Part shown: positions 10,906 to 21,426 of the stretch, in pieces
Layout of the letters: every line of letters begins with the position of its first letter
How positions within the stretch are numbered: the stretch's first letter is position 1
Assembly: GCA_037783545.1 (NCBI GenBank)
Contig: JBBELK010000112.1
Location: 124,001-188,000, forward strand
Direction of reading: 5' to 3'
DNA from: Henricia sp. BOLD:AAB3569
Lineage: Eukaryota; Echinodermata; Asteroidea; Spinulosida; Echinasteridae
DNA length: 64,000 bases
Position numbers and translations under genes: made by a program
The notes under the pieces: generated by a model
The model's database searches: none
What the model was told of the DNA's origin: nothing
The model's input: only the letters and a program-made list of their open reading frames with translations

Positions 10906-11025
10906 GAACACTCCCAAAAGATTTTCAAATGGGGTACGAAATCCATTTCGTCCGAACATACAATTACCAGATGCTTTAAATAACAGAGGTTTGGCTACAC
11001 TGCACCAAAAAACTATGGATGCTGG
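10906..11025. other. Short unassigned spacer
   Basis: Spacer between the truncated 5' edge of LINE copy B and the next inverted-repeat element. No feature seen. Confidence 0.3.
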
Positions 11026-11281
11026 GATAGGGCGACAGTTTGTGTGTAAACAAAGCTATATTAGGGCGACATGCTCAATAGGGCGACAATTTGGTGTCGC
11101 CCTAATATTTTATTTTTTTAAACATTTGAGAACCATTTTTATTAGGACTAGAACCAATTCTCTTAGGTCTGGAACCATTTTTGGAAGCTTTGGGTAGAAA
11201 AATAACGTGTCAATTTGAGTGATTCTTGCCGAAATTTCGGTGGTTCCCGGGGAGAGGCTTCCCCAATTGTCGCCCTATTGC
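11026..11281. mobile_element. Small MITE with AGGGCGACA termini
   Basis: Inverted ends ATAGGGCGACA at 11026 and TTGTCGCCCTATT ending at 11281. Two further AGGGCGACA repeats lie inside, one forming the palindrome AGGGCGACA-ATTTGG-TGTCGCCCT (about 11081-11104). About 256 bp, no coding capacity. Confidence 0.6.
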
Positions 11282-11289
11282 CGCATCCA

Positions 11290-11645
11290 GAGTTCTTACA
11301 ATTATTATTATTATTTATTTCTGGTATTCATACCAAGGATTCCTCAAATAGTGCTCATTGCCTGTCACTCGCAAGCGTGAGGAAACCCATGAAGAATTAT
11401 AATTAGAAATGGCCAGAGACACCGGGGAATCCCCTTGCTCTTCACGAAAGAATGCTCTGGGATCTTTAGAGTGTGTTACCATTACCTAACACACTGGACC
11501 AACGGCTTTACATCCCTTCCGAAGGATGGAGCAAGTGTGTTGAGTGCTTTGCCCGAGGGCACAGGTACCGCAGTCGGATTCGAACCCGCAATCACCTATA
11601 TGATTGCGAGTCAATTACCCAAACCGCTCGGCCACGTTACCCCCA
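11290..11645 (-). mobile_element. tRNA-derived SINE
   Basis: On the minus strand the head is tRNA-like: A box GTGGCCGAGCGGTTTGGG near 11617-11634 and B box GGGTTCGAATCC near 11577-11588, with a variable stem between. The body runs down to an (ATT)n-like tail near 11290. The head most resembles tRNA-Leu/Ser. A diverged copy in the same orientation is at 34722-34945. Confidence 0.8.
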
Positions 11646-11659
11646 ACGCCCCCAAACCG

Positions 11660-13098
11660 CTCGGCCAGGTGTCAGGTGCGTCCGGTGCGGCAAACAACAT
11701 AAATTTGAAGAGTTATCTAACAAAATAAAAACAACCCCAAGATGCGGGGGCTCGCACTTGGCAGCTTAAATGCTGGCTGCAGTGGAATACAAAATTCGTG
11801 CCACGAAAGGTCGCGCTTAACATTTCTTACGCTGAAGCAGCGAAATCGGTATACAGGCAAGGACATACAACAGCTATCATACACCTACTATGATGAAATA
11901 AGACAAAAACCTGCAGAATATGCAAAATAACAAAGAGAACACAAAAATACAAACAAAGAAATAAAACAAGATGCCTTGACACAAACCAAAACCAAACAGC
12001 AAACCCAAACAGAAAACACACAGGATGGCAAACAAATTGGCCCTTAAACTGGCCAAAATACTGCTTGGCACAATTCAAATATGCCGCAGTGACAAATTCA
12101 AAACAAAGGGTGAGGTGGAATATGCCATGAAGGATTTGTTCAGACAGGTTTTCGGTATAGGAAATTTACAAGAAACCCGACAATCCTCCTGCATCATCTA
12201 CACAACCAAAACAAGAGAAGTCGTAAAGCAAATCGGGGAAAAAACTCAAAAAAATATACTCAACCGGACGGATCAGTAAAAACACAGAAGGAATCCCAAT
12301 CCAAGCCAATGGGTGACACAAAAGTGCAAAGTATGGAGATAACGCAATAAAATGGAACTCAAAATAATTTTCCTCTGCTTAGTCTTTATTTTTGAAATCA
12401 TCACATTCTCCAATGGAATGTTCAATCTATCAGAGCACATGGGTCGGAATTAAAAAATGCAATTTTTACCTCGAAAAATAAACCAGACATTATTTGTATC
12501 CAAGAGACATGGTTAAAATCATAAATTTACTTTTAATGGATATGAAATTGTTCGTATAAAGATAGAGTTGGAACTAATAAACGAGCAATTAGAGGTGGTT
12601 GTGCAATTTTAATTTTAAAAGGCATATATACCCTTCAAGATAACTGACATTCCTAATATGGAAGCCATTGGTATTAACTTATTTAACAGTATTATTGCTA
12701 ACGTTTTGTCCGTTGTTAACGTTAATAATCTATGCCAATCTCTCGATATTTCTAATTTAGAGATTTGTTTTTCTAATGCATCTCAACCAGTTATATGTGG
12801 CGACTTCAACAGTCATAATGGGGTTCTGACCACAACGATAAAAGTGGCATAGTTGTTAAAGAGTTCATTGACAAATATGACATGCTTAAATGATGGCACC
12901 GGGACACGAATCGATTCTAGATCTGGCAAACTTTCTTGTATTGATCTTACTCTTGCATCTAAAAGCATTGCTGCTAAATATACCTGGCATGTATGGAATG
13001 TTAACTCGGAAATGATTCCAATAGACTGTTTTTCTGACATCTCACTCCCAAATGGTCAACCATACTCCCAAATAGTCCCTGAAAAGAGCCCATCGTGA
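11660..13098 (+). pseudogene. Jockey-like LINE remnant: ORF1 knuckle and endonuclease
   Basis: Decayed plus-strand element. A CCHC-like knuckle (CVRCGKQHKF) and an ISYAEAAK segment at 11665-11850 fit an ORF1. An apurinic endonuclease follows at about 12430-13085, with ICGDFNSHN and SCIDLTL blocks, broken by frameshifts and stops. The element resumes after the inserted LINE copy C, at 13802-14000, with the endonuclease-RT linker (VPWWT, DAIKDKKK). No RT is seen. Confidence 0.7.
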
Positions 13099-13117
13099 TG
13101 TATTTTGAACTTCAGAA

Positions 13118-13801
13118 TGCATCATGAACTTCAATCAACATGTTTCCTCAGTCTGTCAATCCTCCTACATGCATCTTCGTCGCATTGCAGCTGCCAGGAC
13201 GACGCTCATATCGCCGTCTGCTGCTGAACAGATCATACATGCCTTCATTTCATCTAGGCTTGACTTCTGTAATAGTTTACTCATGGGTCTTCCACAAAGT
13301 ACACTAAAATGTCTCCCATCTGTACAGAATTCTGCCGCTCGATTACTCACACGCTCAAGGATTTCTGATCACATAACTCCCCTTCTGCTCAAACTTCATT
13401 GGCTACACGGTACAGGATTCAATTTAAAGTTGCATTGTTCACATTTAAAGCCCTTCATGGACATGCACCATCTTACATTCAAGACTTGCTAATAGTCCGC
13501 ACAGTGATCGAGACCGAGTCCCAGGTCAACAGGTAACACGCTCTACATGTATGTCCCCAAACCCCGTCTGGTAACCTATTGGGATATGGCATTTTCCAGT
13601 TATGCACCCCGTCTCTGGAATTCTTTGCCAGATGAGATGAGAGCCACACGTGATCTTTCTGTCTTTAAACGGCATTTAAAAACATTTCTTTTTCACCAGG
13701 CTTTTCACAACAACTAGTGACTTTCTTTCTTGACCTGGCGCCTTTGAATGGCCTCCAGATATTGTGCGCCTAATAAGTGCTTTGCTATTATTATTATTAT
13801 T
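13118..13801 (+). mobile_element. LINE copy C (3' end), inserted in another LINE
   Basis: Plus-strand 3' end of the same CR1/L2-like family as copies A and B. It has the block SSVCQSSYMHLRRIAA, then FISSRLDFCNSLLMGLPQSTL, running uninterrupted into SVQNSAARLLTRS and the 3' UTR, ending in (ATT)n at 13787-13801. It lacks the CATGGGAA insertion and so shows the ancestral arrangement. It splits the host LINE between its endonuclease and linker. Confidence 0.88.
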
Positions 13802-14000
13802 ACTCCAGCCAATTGATAATATGTATAAAACATTCATGACACAACTCATAGCCTGTATTAATAAATATGTTCCTCAAAACAAACCACCAAGGGAAGGAAA
13901 CCCACAAGTTCCATGGTGGACTAAATAATGCAATGATGCAATAAAAGATAAGAAAAAAAGCTTTTAATACTCTTAAAAGAACAAAATTTCCAAGTGATTA
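13802..14000 (+). pseudogene. Continuation of the Jockey-like LINE
   Basis: Linker region of the element interrupted by LINE copy C, recognisable by KYVPQNKPPREGNPQVPWWT and DAIKDKKK. It then degenerates and is followed by SINE-like sequence. Confidence 0.6.
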
Positions 14001-14103
14001 TATTAACGTGAATGGTCCTAGAAGCCGACATAGGCCTACAAAATGCATGTCCTATCCCAAACAAACAAAACAAACAAACAAACACAAGGCATCTTCCCTA
14101 CTT

Positions 14104-14215
14104 GACCGCGTGGGTTTCCCCCAGATTTCTCTAAGGGTTTTCCTCCCACTTCTAAAACTGCACCTCCTTCTTCCTCATCCCGAGTTGATAATGAAGCAGT
14201 ACCAAAAGGAGCCCC
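14104..14215 (+). repeat. SINE body fragment
   Basis: Shares the segment around TTTCCCCCAGATTTCTC, GGGTTTTCCTC and AGTTGATAATGAAG with the SINE at 60061-60263. No pol III head is present. Confidence 0.55.
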
Positions 14216-14683
14216 TTTCCACTGACGGTAAGGGAGAGGAGTTGTGTTGGTCCCGACCTCCTTTTTAAGAGACCCAGATCCCTCTTATGGTGACAGAAGT
14301 AAATGCCACAAACGCCAGTACTTGATTTGTAGTGATTTTATTCCATCAATCCCATCCAAACTGCCCTCTATTTCTTCTTCGCTTGTTCACAAGGGAAGTG
14401 TTATATACACAAAATAAGTACATTTATAATCAATCTAAAATAAGTATTAGTCATAAACAAATGAGGTCACGTAAATACGCCATTCGTTGACTTGCCACCA
14501 GAGACCCAGAGCAAAAGTAAGCACAATTTCAGCAAGTTATTATGCATACAACTGAACTCTGTGTAAAAGCAACATTGATTCTTACCCACAACGGAGGGAA
14601 ATTTAGAGTCTTGTCAGGATCAACTGACGCTTGATGAGTGTCTTTGTCTGTCTATCGAGTTTCGACACTGTTAAAGAGAATCT
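14216..14683. other. Non-coding, no recognised feature
   Basis: Sequence between the SINE fragment and the recombinase remnant. Nothing supported. Confidence 0.35.
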
Positions 14684-14689
14684 ATGGGT

Positions 14690-15382
14690 GGAAATAAATT
14701 CAAGCATGTGAAGGCTTTGTACTCTAATAAGGCTATACCTCCTAAGCGATCTCAGCAACCATTTTCAATGACCATATACTCAGCAAAATGTGTCACGGGG
14801 ATAAGGCAGCACTCAGTAAGATGCAATTTTCCACACTTTTCACATCCGCTGTACTTCGTGCCTTTTTTGGTTTCATGCGTTTGGGAGAATTTTCGGCAAA
14901 TTCAAAACATAAAGTTCAAGATTCCCTGCTGCATACATCGAACATTCACTTTTCCAAGGAGGGTACACGACCAATGTCAGTCATACTTTCCTTTCCGTGC
15001 AGCAAGAATAACAGAACCGGTCCCCCCGACCCCGACCCCCAACGGATTCGTCTAACTGAGTCCAATGATTCAACATTGTGTCCAGTGATTACATTACAAA
15101 AGTACATGGCAATCCGCCCCCTGGGTCCGGCCCATTGTTTATTCACTTTGATGGGTGACCCATGACTGCGTATCAATTCAATGCACTGCTCAAAAAAGCA
15201 TTGGCCTTTTCTGGACTGGAAGGTTCACATTACCGTGCCCATTCATTTCGTATTGGGGCAGCAACCACAGCCCATGAATTGGGGGTCCCACCAACGGACA
15301 TTCAGCAAATGGGCCGTTGGAGATCTCAGGCTATGTTTACCTATATTCGTCCAACCCCGGTTGTGCACATGCCGGGGATTTA
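14690..15382 (+). pseudogene. Tyrosine recombinase remnant (DIRS/Ngaro or Crypton type)
   Basis: Two overlapping frames (14788-15165 and 15162-15383) together cover a tyrosine recombinase catalytic domain; a shift of one base near 15160 separates them. Visible signature: the first catalytic Arg in FFGFMRLGEF, the HxxR box in AHSFRIGAATTA, the GRW motif (MGRWRS) and the tyrosine nucleophile in FTYIR. This domain drives integration of DIRS/Ngaro retroelements and Cryptons. An SGNH-like segment follows, which favours a DIRS/Ngaro-like origin. Decayed. Confidence 0.72.
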
Positions 15383-15450
15383 ATCGGCTAGAGTTTTTCA
15401 TCTAAAGCAGATATGCACGTCTGCTTCATTTAAATTGATCATCCCATGAT

Positions 15451-15612
15451 GTTCTTACAGGCCCTGTTTGGATCATTTATGATTCACTTATCCGCTGGGC
15501 AGCAGGACCCCTGGACCCCAACTTTCCAGTGTTGTGGCAGGGCAGGAGTGCAGCTGCTCTGCCCGATTTACCCGACCTACTGCAGAAAATTCAAGGCCCC
15601 CCACAATGTAAA
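15451..15612 (+). pseudogene. SGNH-hydrolase-like segment of the same element
   Basis: An open stretch reading GPVWIIYDSLIRWAAGPLDP resembles block I of SGNH hydrolases that accompany some tyrosine-recombinase elements. The usual GDS is YDS here, so the nucleophile context is altered. The reading ends shortly before the LTR element inserted at 15687. Confidence 0.45.
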
Positions 15613-15682
15613 CAATACATGATACGCAAAATCTCGGTCGTGCATGTTTACTACATGTACGTGAACTCGCTACAATAATAAA

Positions 15683-15686
15683 GTAT
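15683..15686. repeat. 4-bp target-site duplication (left)
   Basis: GTAT precedes the first LTR base and recurs at 20620-20623 after the other LTR. Confidence 0.85.
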
Positions 15687-15986
15687 TGTAACAAGAATAT
15701 TCCCTGCTTGTTATGAAACTCGGCACGAAAAGAACACACAGGCAAAGACAATTCTCAGCATGAAAGTACCGCACGTTTATTTGGGTCCAACTTTCCTCAA
15801 CAAAAACAAAGATCAAAGATGGCGCAGAGAATCGCGTCCCCGCGCGGAACGGGTATCCCGATCCTCCGGCAGGGGCTCACGCCACCCGGCTCCGTGGGGA
15901 GCCGCAATGGCGCCACCAACACGTCAGTTAGACCCACCGTGAAACGGTGCTGGCGCCCCCAGCGGCGGATCGGGACGGCCGTTACA
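15687..15986 (-). repeat. 3' LTR of the element
   Basis: 300 bp, with termini TGTAAC...GTTACA on either strand. This is the downstream LTR in the minus-strand sense; the polypurine tract lies beside it at 15987-15997. Confidence 0.95.
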
Positions 15987-15997
15987 CCGCCCCCTTC
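15987..15997 (-). promoter_or_regulatory. Polypurine tract
   Basis: On the minus strand GAAGGGGGCGG directly precedes the 3' LTR, the expected plus-strand priming site. Confidence 0.8.
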
Positions 15998-16162
15998 GAG
16001 GACCCTGCTTGTCCCCAAAGCAGGCGGCGACGCCCAGTTCCGCCGGGAAGACGATTCCCTGCAATACATGGCAACTGCAACTGCAGAACAAAAGAAACAA
16101 AGAACAACTGTTAGAAAAAGAACACAACATGGCAACAAAGTTCAAAAACAACAAGTGTCTGA

Positions 16163-17164
16163 TTAGGGGGGTGGTGGTCCCCGCTGCGTCTCCGTCTGGG
16201 TGCCGCTCTCTGTCCGCGATGGCGTTGTAGCGCTCGGGGGCCGCTCCGATGGGGGTGGTGTCGAGGCTCTCTGGGCATCCGGCTGGGGTGCCGCGGCGAC
16301 CGGGGGTTGCTCCGGTGGGGTGCGATTCCCCCCACGAGCGGGCGGCTCCGACAGGGCGGTTCCGGGCTGGGACGCCTCAGCGCGAGGGGGCGGCTCCGAA
16401 TGGCCGCCAAGCCCCCTCCGCTCCCTGTCTTCGCCGTCCATCCCGTCGTCGCTGGCGTGCACGTCCAATTGGTCGCCCACTGTCACGGTCGCCACCCTCT
16501 CTGGTCGCCGGGGACAATACTGGAGGTGGCGATGCCTAACGTCATCCCTGTAGAAGGATCTCCCGCATCCGAGGGGGCACTCGAACGGCATCGTCGGGTG
16601 TAGCGCCGGGCACGCTGTTCGGTGGTGCCTCCTCAGGTTCGACAGGCGGGTGAACCGCCGGTCGCAGTGGCTGCACTGGGCGTTGCTCATCCTTATAAGG
16701 GGGCGGGTTCCGGCCCGCTCTCCGCTGTTTGTGGTGCGCCCTGCTGTCGGGGCGCCTCCGGTCTCCTGCTTCCGCGTCCTTACCAGGGGCGGGTTCCGAA
16801 CCGCCCTCAGCTGTGGGGGCGCGCCCTCGTGGCGGGGCGCCTCCCGGTCTTCTGCTTCCGCGTCCTCCTCGGGGTTTCCCGGCGGCGGCCGCGTCGCCAG
16901 GTCCTCGGTTTTCACTTTATCTCCTGGGCCCTCTCTGGCCGGCCGCGTCTCCTGGTTCAGTAGGTCTCTCTCCGTCCCGGTGGCCTCCTCTTCGCGGGGA
17001 GCCGCTGCGTCTAGGTACACCGTCCCAACCCCTATCCATTGTGGTTCCTTCACCGCTTCTCGAATTATCACCTTGTGTCCAACATGAACTCTTGCCACCG
17101 ATGGGTGCTGTTCGTAGCCTCTTAAAGCCGCGGGCTTTCCATTGATCAACACTGTGTTGTCCCC
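16163..17164 (-). CDS. Zinc-finger ORF downstream of gag-pro
   Basis: Frame of about 330 codons that continues in the same frame as gag-pro past a TAG at 17165-17167. The first about 30 residues (VLINGKPAAL) look like the end of the retropepsin domain or its linker, so the amber codon falls inside a once-continuous protein. Next comes an acidic Pro/Glu/Arg-rich linker, then two C2HC/C2H2-like fingers (CSHCDRRFTRLSNLRRHH and FECPLGCGRSFYRDDVRHRH), then a Ser/Pro tail ending near the polypurine tract. There is no ATG at the left edge, which favours readthrough or a recent nonsense change. It sits where pol is expected. Role unknown; nucleic-acid binding is likely. Confidence 0.75.
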   Translation of the reverse strand, partial: GDNTVLINGKPAALRGYEQHPSVARVHVGHKVIIREAVKEPQWIGVGTVYLDAAAPREEEATGTERDLLNQETRPAREGPGDKVKTEDLATRPPPGNPEEDAEAEDREAPRHEGAPPQLRAVRNPPLVRTRKQETGGAPTAGRTTNSGERAGTRPLIRMSNAQCSHCDRRFTRLSNLRRHHRTACPALHPTMPFECPLGCGRSFYRDDVRHRHLQYCPRRPERVATVTVGDQLDVHASDDGMDGEDRERRGLGGHSEPPPRAEASQPGTALSEPPARGGNRTPPEQPPVAAAPQPDAQRASTPPPSERPPSATTPSRTESGTQTETQRGPPPP

Positions 17165-20100
17165 CTACCGCCACTGGCAACGGTATGTCGACAGGAAGTC
17201 TATCCCCAGGATGACATCCGGCTCAATTTTAGCTACAATGCAGGCATGGCTCAAGACCTGATCTTCGATCTGGAGTTCAAAAGTAGCCCTCCCCCGGACC
17301 TGCATGGGGCTCCCATCCGCTTGCCTCAGAGTCTCCGGCAGAGGCTGGAGGTTTGGCTTCCCGGGTCCGTAAAGTTCGTCATAGATGCGTTCGGAAATTA
17401 GGCTCACCGAAGCTCCCGTGTCCAGCAAGAAGCAGACAGGCGTCGACACAACTTTCCCCGCAATGTAGTTTTCCCCCAGCGGCACATTCGGTGTCGTCTG
17501 GTTCCGTCCTGGTGGTCTTCCCCCGGCTGTCCGCTGGCTCGGCTTCCTACGTGGACAATCGCGCCGGAAGTGCCCGAATTCGTGGCACCCAAAGCACTCC
17601 ACCATCGACCGGTCGAGCGGTCTACGCGCGTAGCCTGTGCTCTCCGTGTTCCTGTATGGTGTAGGTTGCGCTAGCTCCACTACCGACCTCACTTCCCTGG
17701 TTCCTTGTCTTCCCTTCCTGTTCTGTACCTGGGACTCCAGGAAAGCCTCCATCTCCGTTGCCAGGGTGATTGCTTCGGTCAGGGTCGTCGCCTTTCTCGA
17801 AAAAACGTGGCGTTGCAGCTGCTCGTCACCTAATGCATTCCGGAAAGCATCCACAGCCAGGTCCTCCCGAGCTTGCGTGGGGAGGTTCGGATAGCTCTTG
17901 GAAACCAACCGCCTGATCGACTGCCCCAGGACACTGATAGATTCGTCCCGACGTCTGGTGCACATCGACAGCTGGGCCCGATGCAGTGGAACTTGGGCCG
18001 TGACTCCGAAACGATGTTCGAAGTACTCTAGGATACGAAGGTACTCCGTCCGAGCCTCCGGTGCCATATCAGCCAGAGCTTCCCGTGCCGAGCCCTTCAG
18101 ATGGGCGCCCAGAAACATTGCCTTCTCGGACTCGCTCCACTGGTTGACTCTGGCCACGCTCTCAAAATGGACCAGGTAATCCGACCACGAGGAAACCCCG
18201 TCAAACTTATCTGGAAGCATCATCGGTCGTCGACCTCCTCCGGGGGGCCCCGCGGTCGGCGGTTGTGCCGGTGATGGACCGGACCCGGTGGCTGGCTGGG
18301 TGGCTGGAGTGTCTGCATCCGGGTTCCCGCTCCGCGGTGGCGCCCCATAGGGTTGTGTAGTGCGGTTCTCCGAGGGGAGCCTCCCGCCATATAGTTGTGC
18401 AGTGCGGTTCTCCGAGGGGAGCCTCCCGCCATGTAGTTGTGCAGTGCGGAGCTCCGAGGGGAGCCCTCCGCCATACAGTCGTGCAGTGCGGTTCTCCGAG
18501 GGGAGCCTCCCGCCATGTAGTTGTGCAGTGCGGAGCGAATCCTGATGCTCCGCACCATAGGGTTGTGCAGTGCGGTTCTCCGAGGGGAGCCTCCCGCCAT
18601 GTAGTTGTGCAGTGCGGAGCGAATCCTGATGCTCCGCACCATAGGGTTGTGCAGTGCGGAGCAAATTATCGTGCTCCGCACCATAGGGTTGTGCAGTGCG
18701 GAGCAAATTATCGTGCTCCGCACCATAGTCTCGTGGCATGCGGGTCTCCGAGGGGAGCCTTCCAACATGGTCGTGTGCGGCGCAGAGTCGGTCCGAAGGT
18801 TCCGCGCCGTAGTCACGTGGCATGCGGGTCTCCGATGGGAGCCATCCAACATGGTCGTGTGCGGCGCGGAGTCGATCCGGAGGTTCCGCTCCGTAGTCTG
18901 GTAGCGTGCGGGGCTCCGGTGGGAGCCGTCCGTTAGGGTCGTGTGCGGTGCGGAGTCGGTCCGAAGGTTCCGCGCCGTAGTCACGTGGCATGCGGGTCTC
19001 CGATGGGAGCCATCCAACATATGGTCGTGTGCGGCGCGGAACCGATCCGGAGGTTCCGCTCCGTAGTCTGGTAGCGTGCGGGGCTCCAAGCGGAGCTGTT
19101 CTCCCTGGTCGAGTGCGGCGCGGAGTCGATCCGGAGGTTCCGCTCCGTAGTCTGGTAGCATGCGGGTCTCCGAGGTGAGCCTTCCAACATGGTCGTGTGC
19201 GGTGCGGAGTCGGTCCGAAGGTTCCGCGCCATAGTCTGATAGCGTGCGGGGCTCCAAGCGGAGCTGTTCTCCCTGGTCGAGTGCGGCGCGGAGTCGATCC
19301 GGAGGTTCCGCTCCGTAGTCTCGTGGCATGCGGGTCTCCGGTGGGAGCCGTCCAACATGGTCGTGTGCGGCGCGGAATTGATCCGGAGGTTCCGCGCTGT
19401 AGTCTCGTGCCATGCGGGTCTCCGAGGGGAGCCATCCAACATGGTCGTGTGCGGTGCGGAGTCGGTCCGAAGGTTCCGCGCCGTAGTCACGTGGCATGCG
19501 GGTCTCCGAGGGGAGCCGTCCAACATGGTCGTGTGCGGCGCGGAATTGATCCTGAGGTTCCGCGCTGTAGTCTCGTGGCATGCGGGTCTCCGATGGGAGC
19601 CATCCAACATGGTCGTGTGCAGCGCGGAGTCGATCCGGAGGTTCCGCTCCGTAGTCTGGTAGCATGCGGGTCTCCGAGGGGAGCTGTCCAACATGGTCGT
19701 GTGCGGTGCGGAGTCGGTCCGGAGGTTCCGCGCCGTAGTCACGGGGCATGCGGGTCTCCGATGGGAGCCGTCCAACATGGTCGTGTGCGGTGCGGAGTCG
19801 GTCCGGAGGTTCCGCGCCGTAGTCACGCGGCATGCGGGTCTCCGATGGGAGCCGTCCAACATGGTCGTGTGCGGTGCGGGGTGGATCCTCCGGAACCCAC
19901 CGGAACTTTCCCGGCTCAAAATGCACCGGGGTCGAACTTAGGTCTGTCCATGGGTCGCTGGTTTGATCTAACCCCCCGCAAAAACTACTCGGATTGGCAG
20001 GGTCAGGCCGTACCGTACGTACCGGCCTTTTTCCCTCTACAATCTCAGGCTCTAACATTTTACCAGTATCCTCCCACCACCCGGAGTTTTCTCTCGGGTT

Positions 20101-20256
20101 TTCCCCAACAAACGAGTACAGTAATTCATCTACAGTTACGAACGTACTACTGTGGGCCTTGTCAGTCTGGCCTCCGTACTGGTACTCGTCACTTTCTGGC
20201 ATGTCCCCGCTCCGCGGCGAGTCTGATACCAGACCTCCCCGGTCTCGTGAATTCAT
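17165..20256 (-). CDS. gag-protease polyprotein, frameshifted in its repeat region
   Basis: From the first ATG (about 20256): an N-terminal about 120-residue acidic region; then about 14 imperfect 28-residue repeats (unit like RTAHDHVGRLPSETRMPRDY, 84 bp) and shorter degenerate units down to about 18350; then a gag capsid-like domain (about 17750-18230; PDKFDGVSSWSDYLVHFE); a CCHC knuckle CFGCHEFGHFRRDC (about 17565-17605); and an aspartic protease with active-site LLDTGASVSLISE (about 17395-17430) and the VILGIDFLS flap-side motif. A 2-bp AT insertion near 19020 shifts the frame inside the repeats, so the copy is split into two overlapping open frames. It ends at TAG 17165-17167. Confidence 0.88.
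18350..19890 (-). repeat. 84-bp coding minisatellite in gag
   Basis: Tandem 84-bp units (28 codons) with small indels. Units after about 18720 are shortened. All three frames stay mostly open, so shadow frames on both strands are long. The plus-strand frame at 19197-20324 is such a shadow. Confidence 0.9.
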
Positions 20257-20301
20257 TGCTTGAAAATCTCGAATTCCACCTGTATTTCTCTCAGTGTGCC
20301 G

Positions 20302-20318
20302 CCCCACCGCTGCCGCCA
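20302..20318 (-). promoter_or_regulatory. Primer-binding site, tRNA-Leu-like
   Basis: One base after the 5' LTR, the minus strand reads TGGCGGCAGCGGTGGGG. This is nearly complementary to the 3' end of tRNA-Leu types ending CCCACCGCTGCCACCA, with about two mismatches from memory. Confidence 0.7.
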
Positions 20319-20319
20319 G

Positions 20320-20619
20320 TGTAACAAGAATATTCCCTGCTTGTTATGAAATTCGGCACGAAAAGAACACACAGGCAAAGACAATTCTCAGCATGAAAGT
20401 ACCGCACGTTTATTTGGGTCCAACTTTCCTCAACAAAAACAAAGATCAAAGATGGCGCAGAGAATCGCGTCCCCGCGCGGAACGGGTATCCCGATCCTCC
20501 GGCAGGGGCTCACGCCACCCGGCTCCGTGGGGAGCCGCAATGGCGCCACCAACACGTCAGTTAGACCCACCGTGAAACGGTGCTGGCGCCCCCAGCGGCG
20601 GATCGGGACGGCCGTTACA
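20320..20619 (-). repeat. 5' LTR of the element
   Basis: Partner of 15687-15986, same length, one substitution noticed. Followed by the GTAT duplication at 20620-20623. Confidence 0.95.
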
Positions 20620-20623
20620 GTAT

Positions 20624-21421
20624 AGTTAAAGCTAAAACCGTATAGATGATGGCATAAAGGGCTATAGTTGCCGAATATGCCATAAAATTAACAACAACAC
20701 AGAGCATTTTTTCGTGCACTGTGCACGGCATTCAAGTTGCGGACAGATTCCTGGAGGTCGAGGTGCAGTCCGACTTCGATGCAGAAATCCAACCGGGACA
20801 GGGCCTCGGGAGCCGATGTACATCGACTGAAAGCTTTGAAGCGAAACTTCAAGCTAACTCTCGGGAGATAAAGAAATCTTCCTCCGTGGCGCTAGCATGC
20901 ATGATATGCGGCCCTAATAGATAAGAAGGACTAGTATGCCGATGGTCGGTCAAGAAGCGCTATATATACGACGATGTCAACGAAGCTGCTCTATGACCCC
21001 CAACAATTAAAAAGCCTAGAGCTGACCAGTAATTAACGTGGCAGCTGAATCTCCCCTTGGCGATAGTCATAAGGAGACTTTGACAATCTTCCTCGCGAAG
21101 ACATGTAGGCCTACAACATGGATGAGGCTACAGGCCAAGAGGTTTTTGCCGGTCTGGCTGAAAGAGCCACAGAAGCAGTCACGCTTAAAAAAAGGACGTG
21201 CTTTCCAAACTCGCCGACAAATATGTAACAGCCGACTTAGTAATTATAATGCAGTGGCAGTAACAGCCCGCCCCAGAGTGAACCCGATTTGTAGGCAATA
21301 ATTCCGGTGACTCAGAAACACGTCATCAAAGGCGTGGAGTGTTGCCTAGTATATCGATACTTAATATTCTCACAGAGTTGCGAGAATCCGCAAAGTCTGC
21401 AGGTACTCCAGTAAAGGTAGA
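20624..21421. other. Non-coding, no recognised feature
   Basis: This should be the distal part of the tyrosine-recombinase element split by the LTR insertion, but no domain could be recognised. Confidence 0.35.
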
Positions 21422-21426
21422 CAAAA

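Larger units (their letters stand above)
15687..20619 (-). mobile_element. Young non-autonomous Gypsy-like LTR retrotransposon
   Basis: Complete 4,933-bp element in minus orientation with two 300-bp LTRs. Only one difference between the LTRs was noticed (C at about 15716, T at about 20349), so insertion is recent. It encodes gag with a CCHC knuckle, an aspartic protease and, after an in-frame amber codon, a zinc-finger protein. No reverse transcriptase, RNase H or integrase is present, so mobilisation must rely on a helper. It inserted into the tyrosine-recombinase/SGNH element. Relatedness to Gypsy is inferred from the gag-protease type, the PBS and the 4-bp TSD. Confidence 0.93.

Noticed and set aside
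18981-19919. 312-codon minus-strand frame in the gag repeats
   Set aside because: Third-frame shadow of the 84-bp repeat; the capsid, knuckle and protease are in the other frames.
19197-20324. 375-codon plus-strand protein over the LTR element
   Set aside because: It is the antisense shadow of the gag repeat array; the minus strand has gag, protease, PBS and PPT in order.
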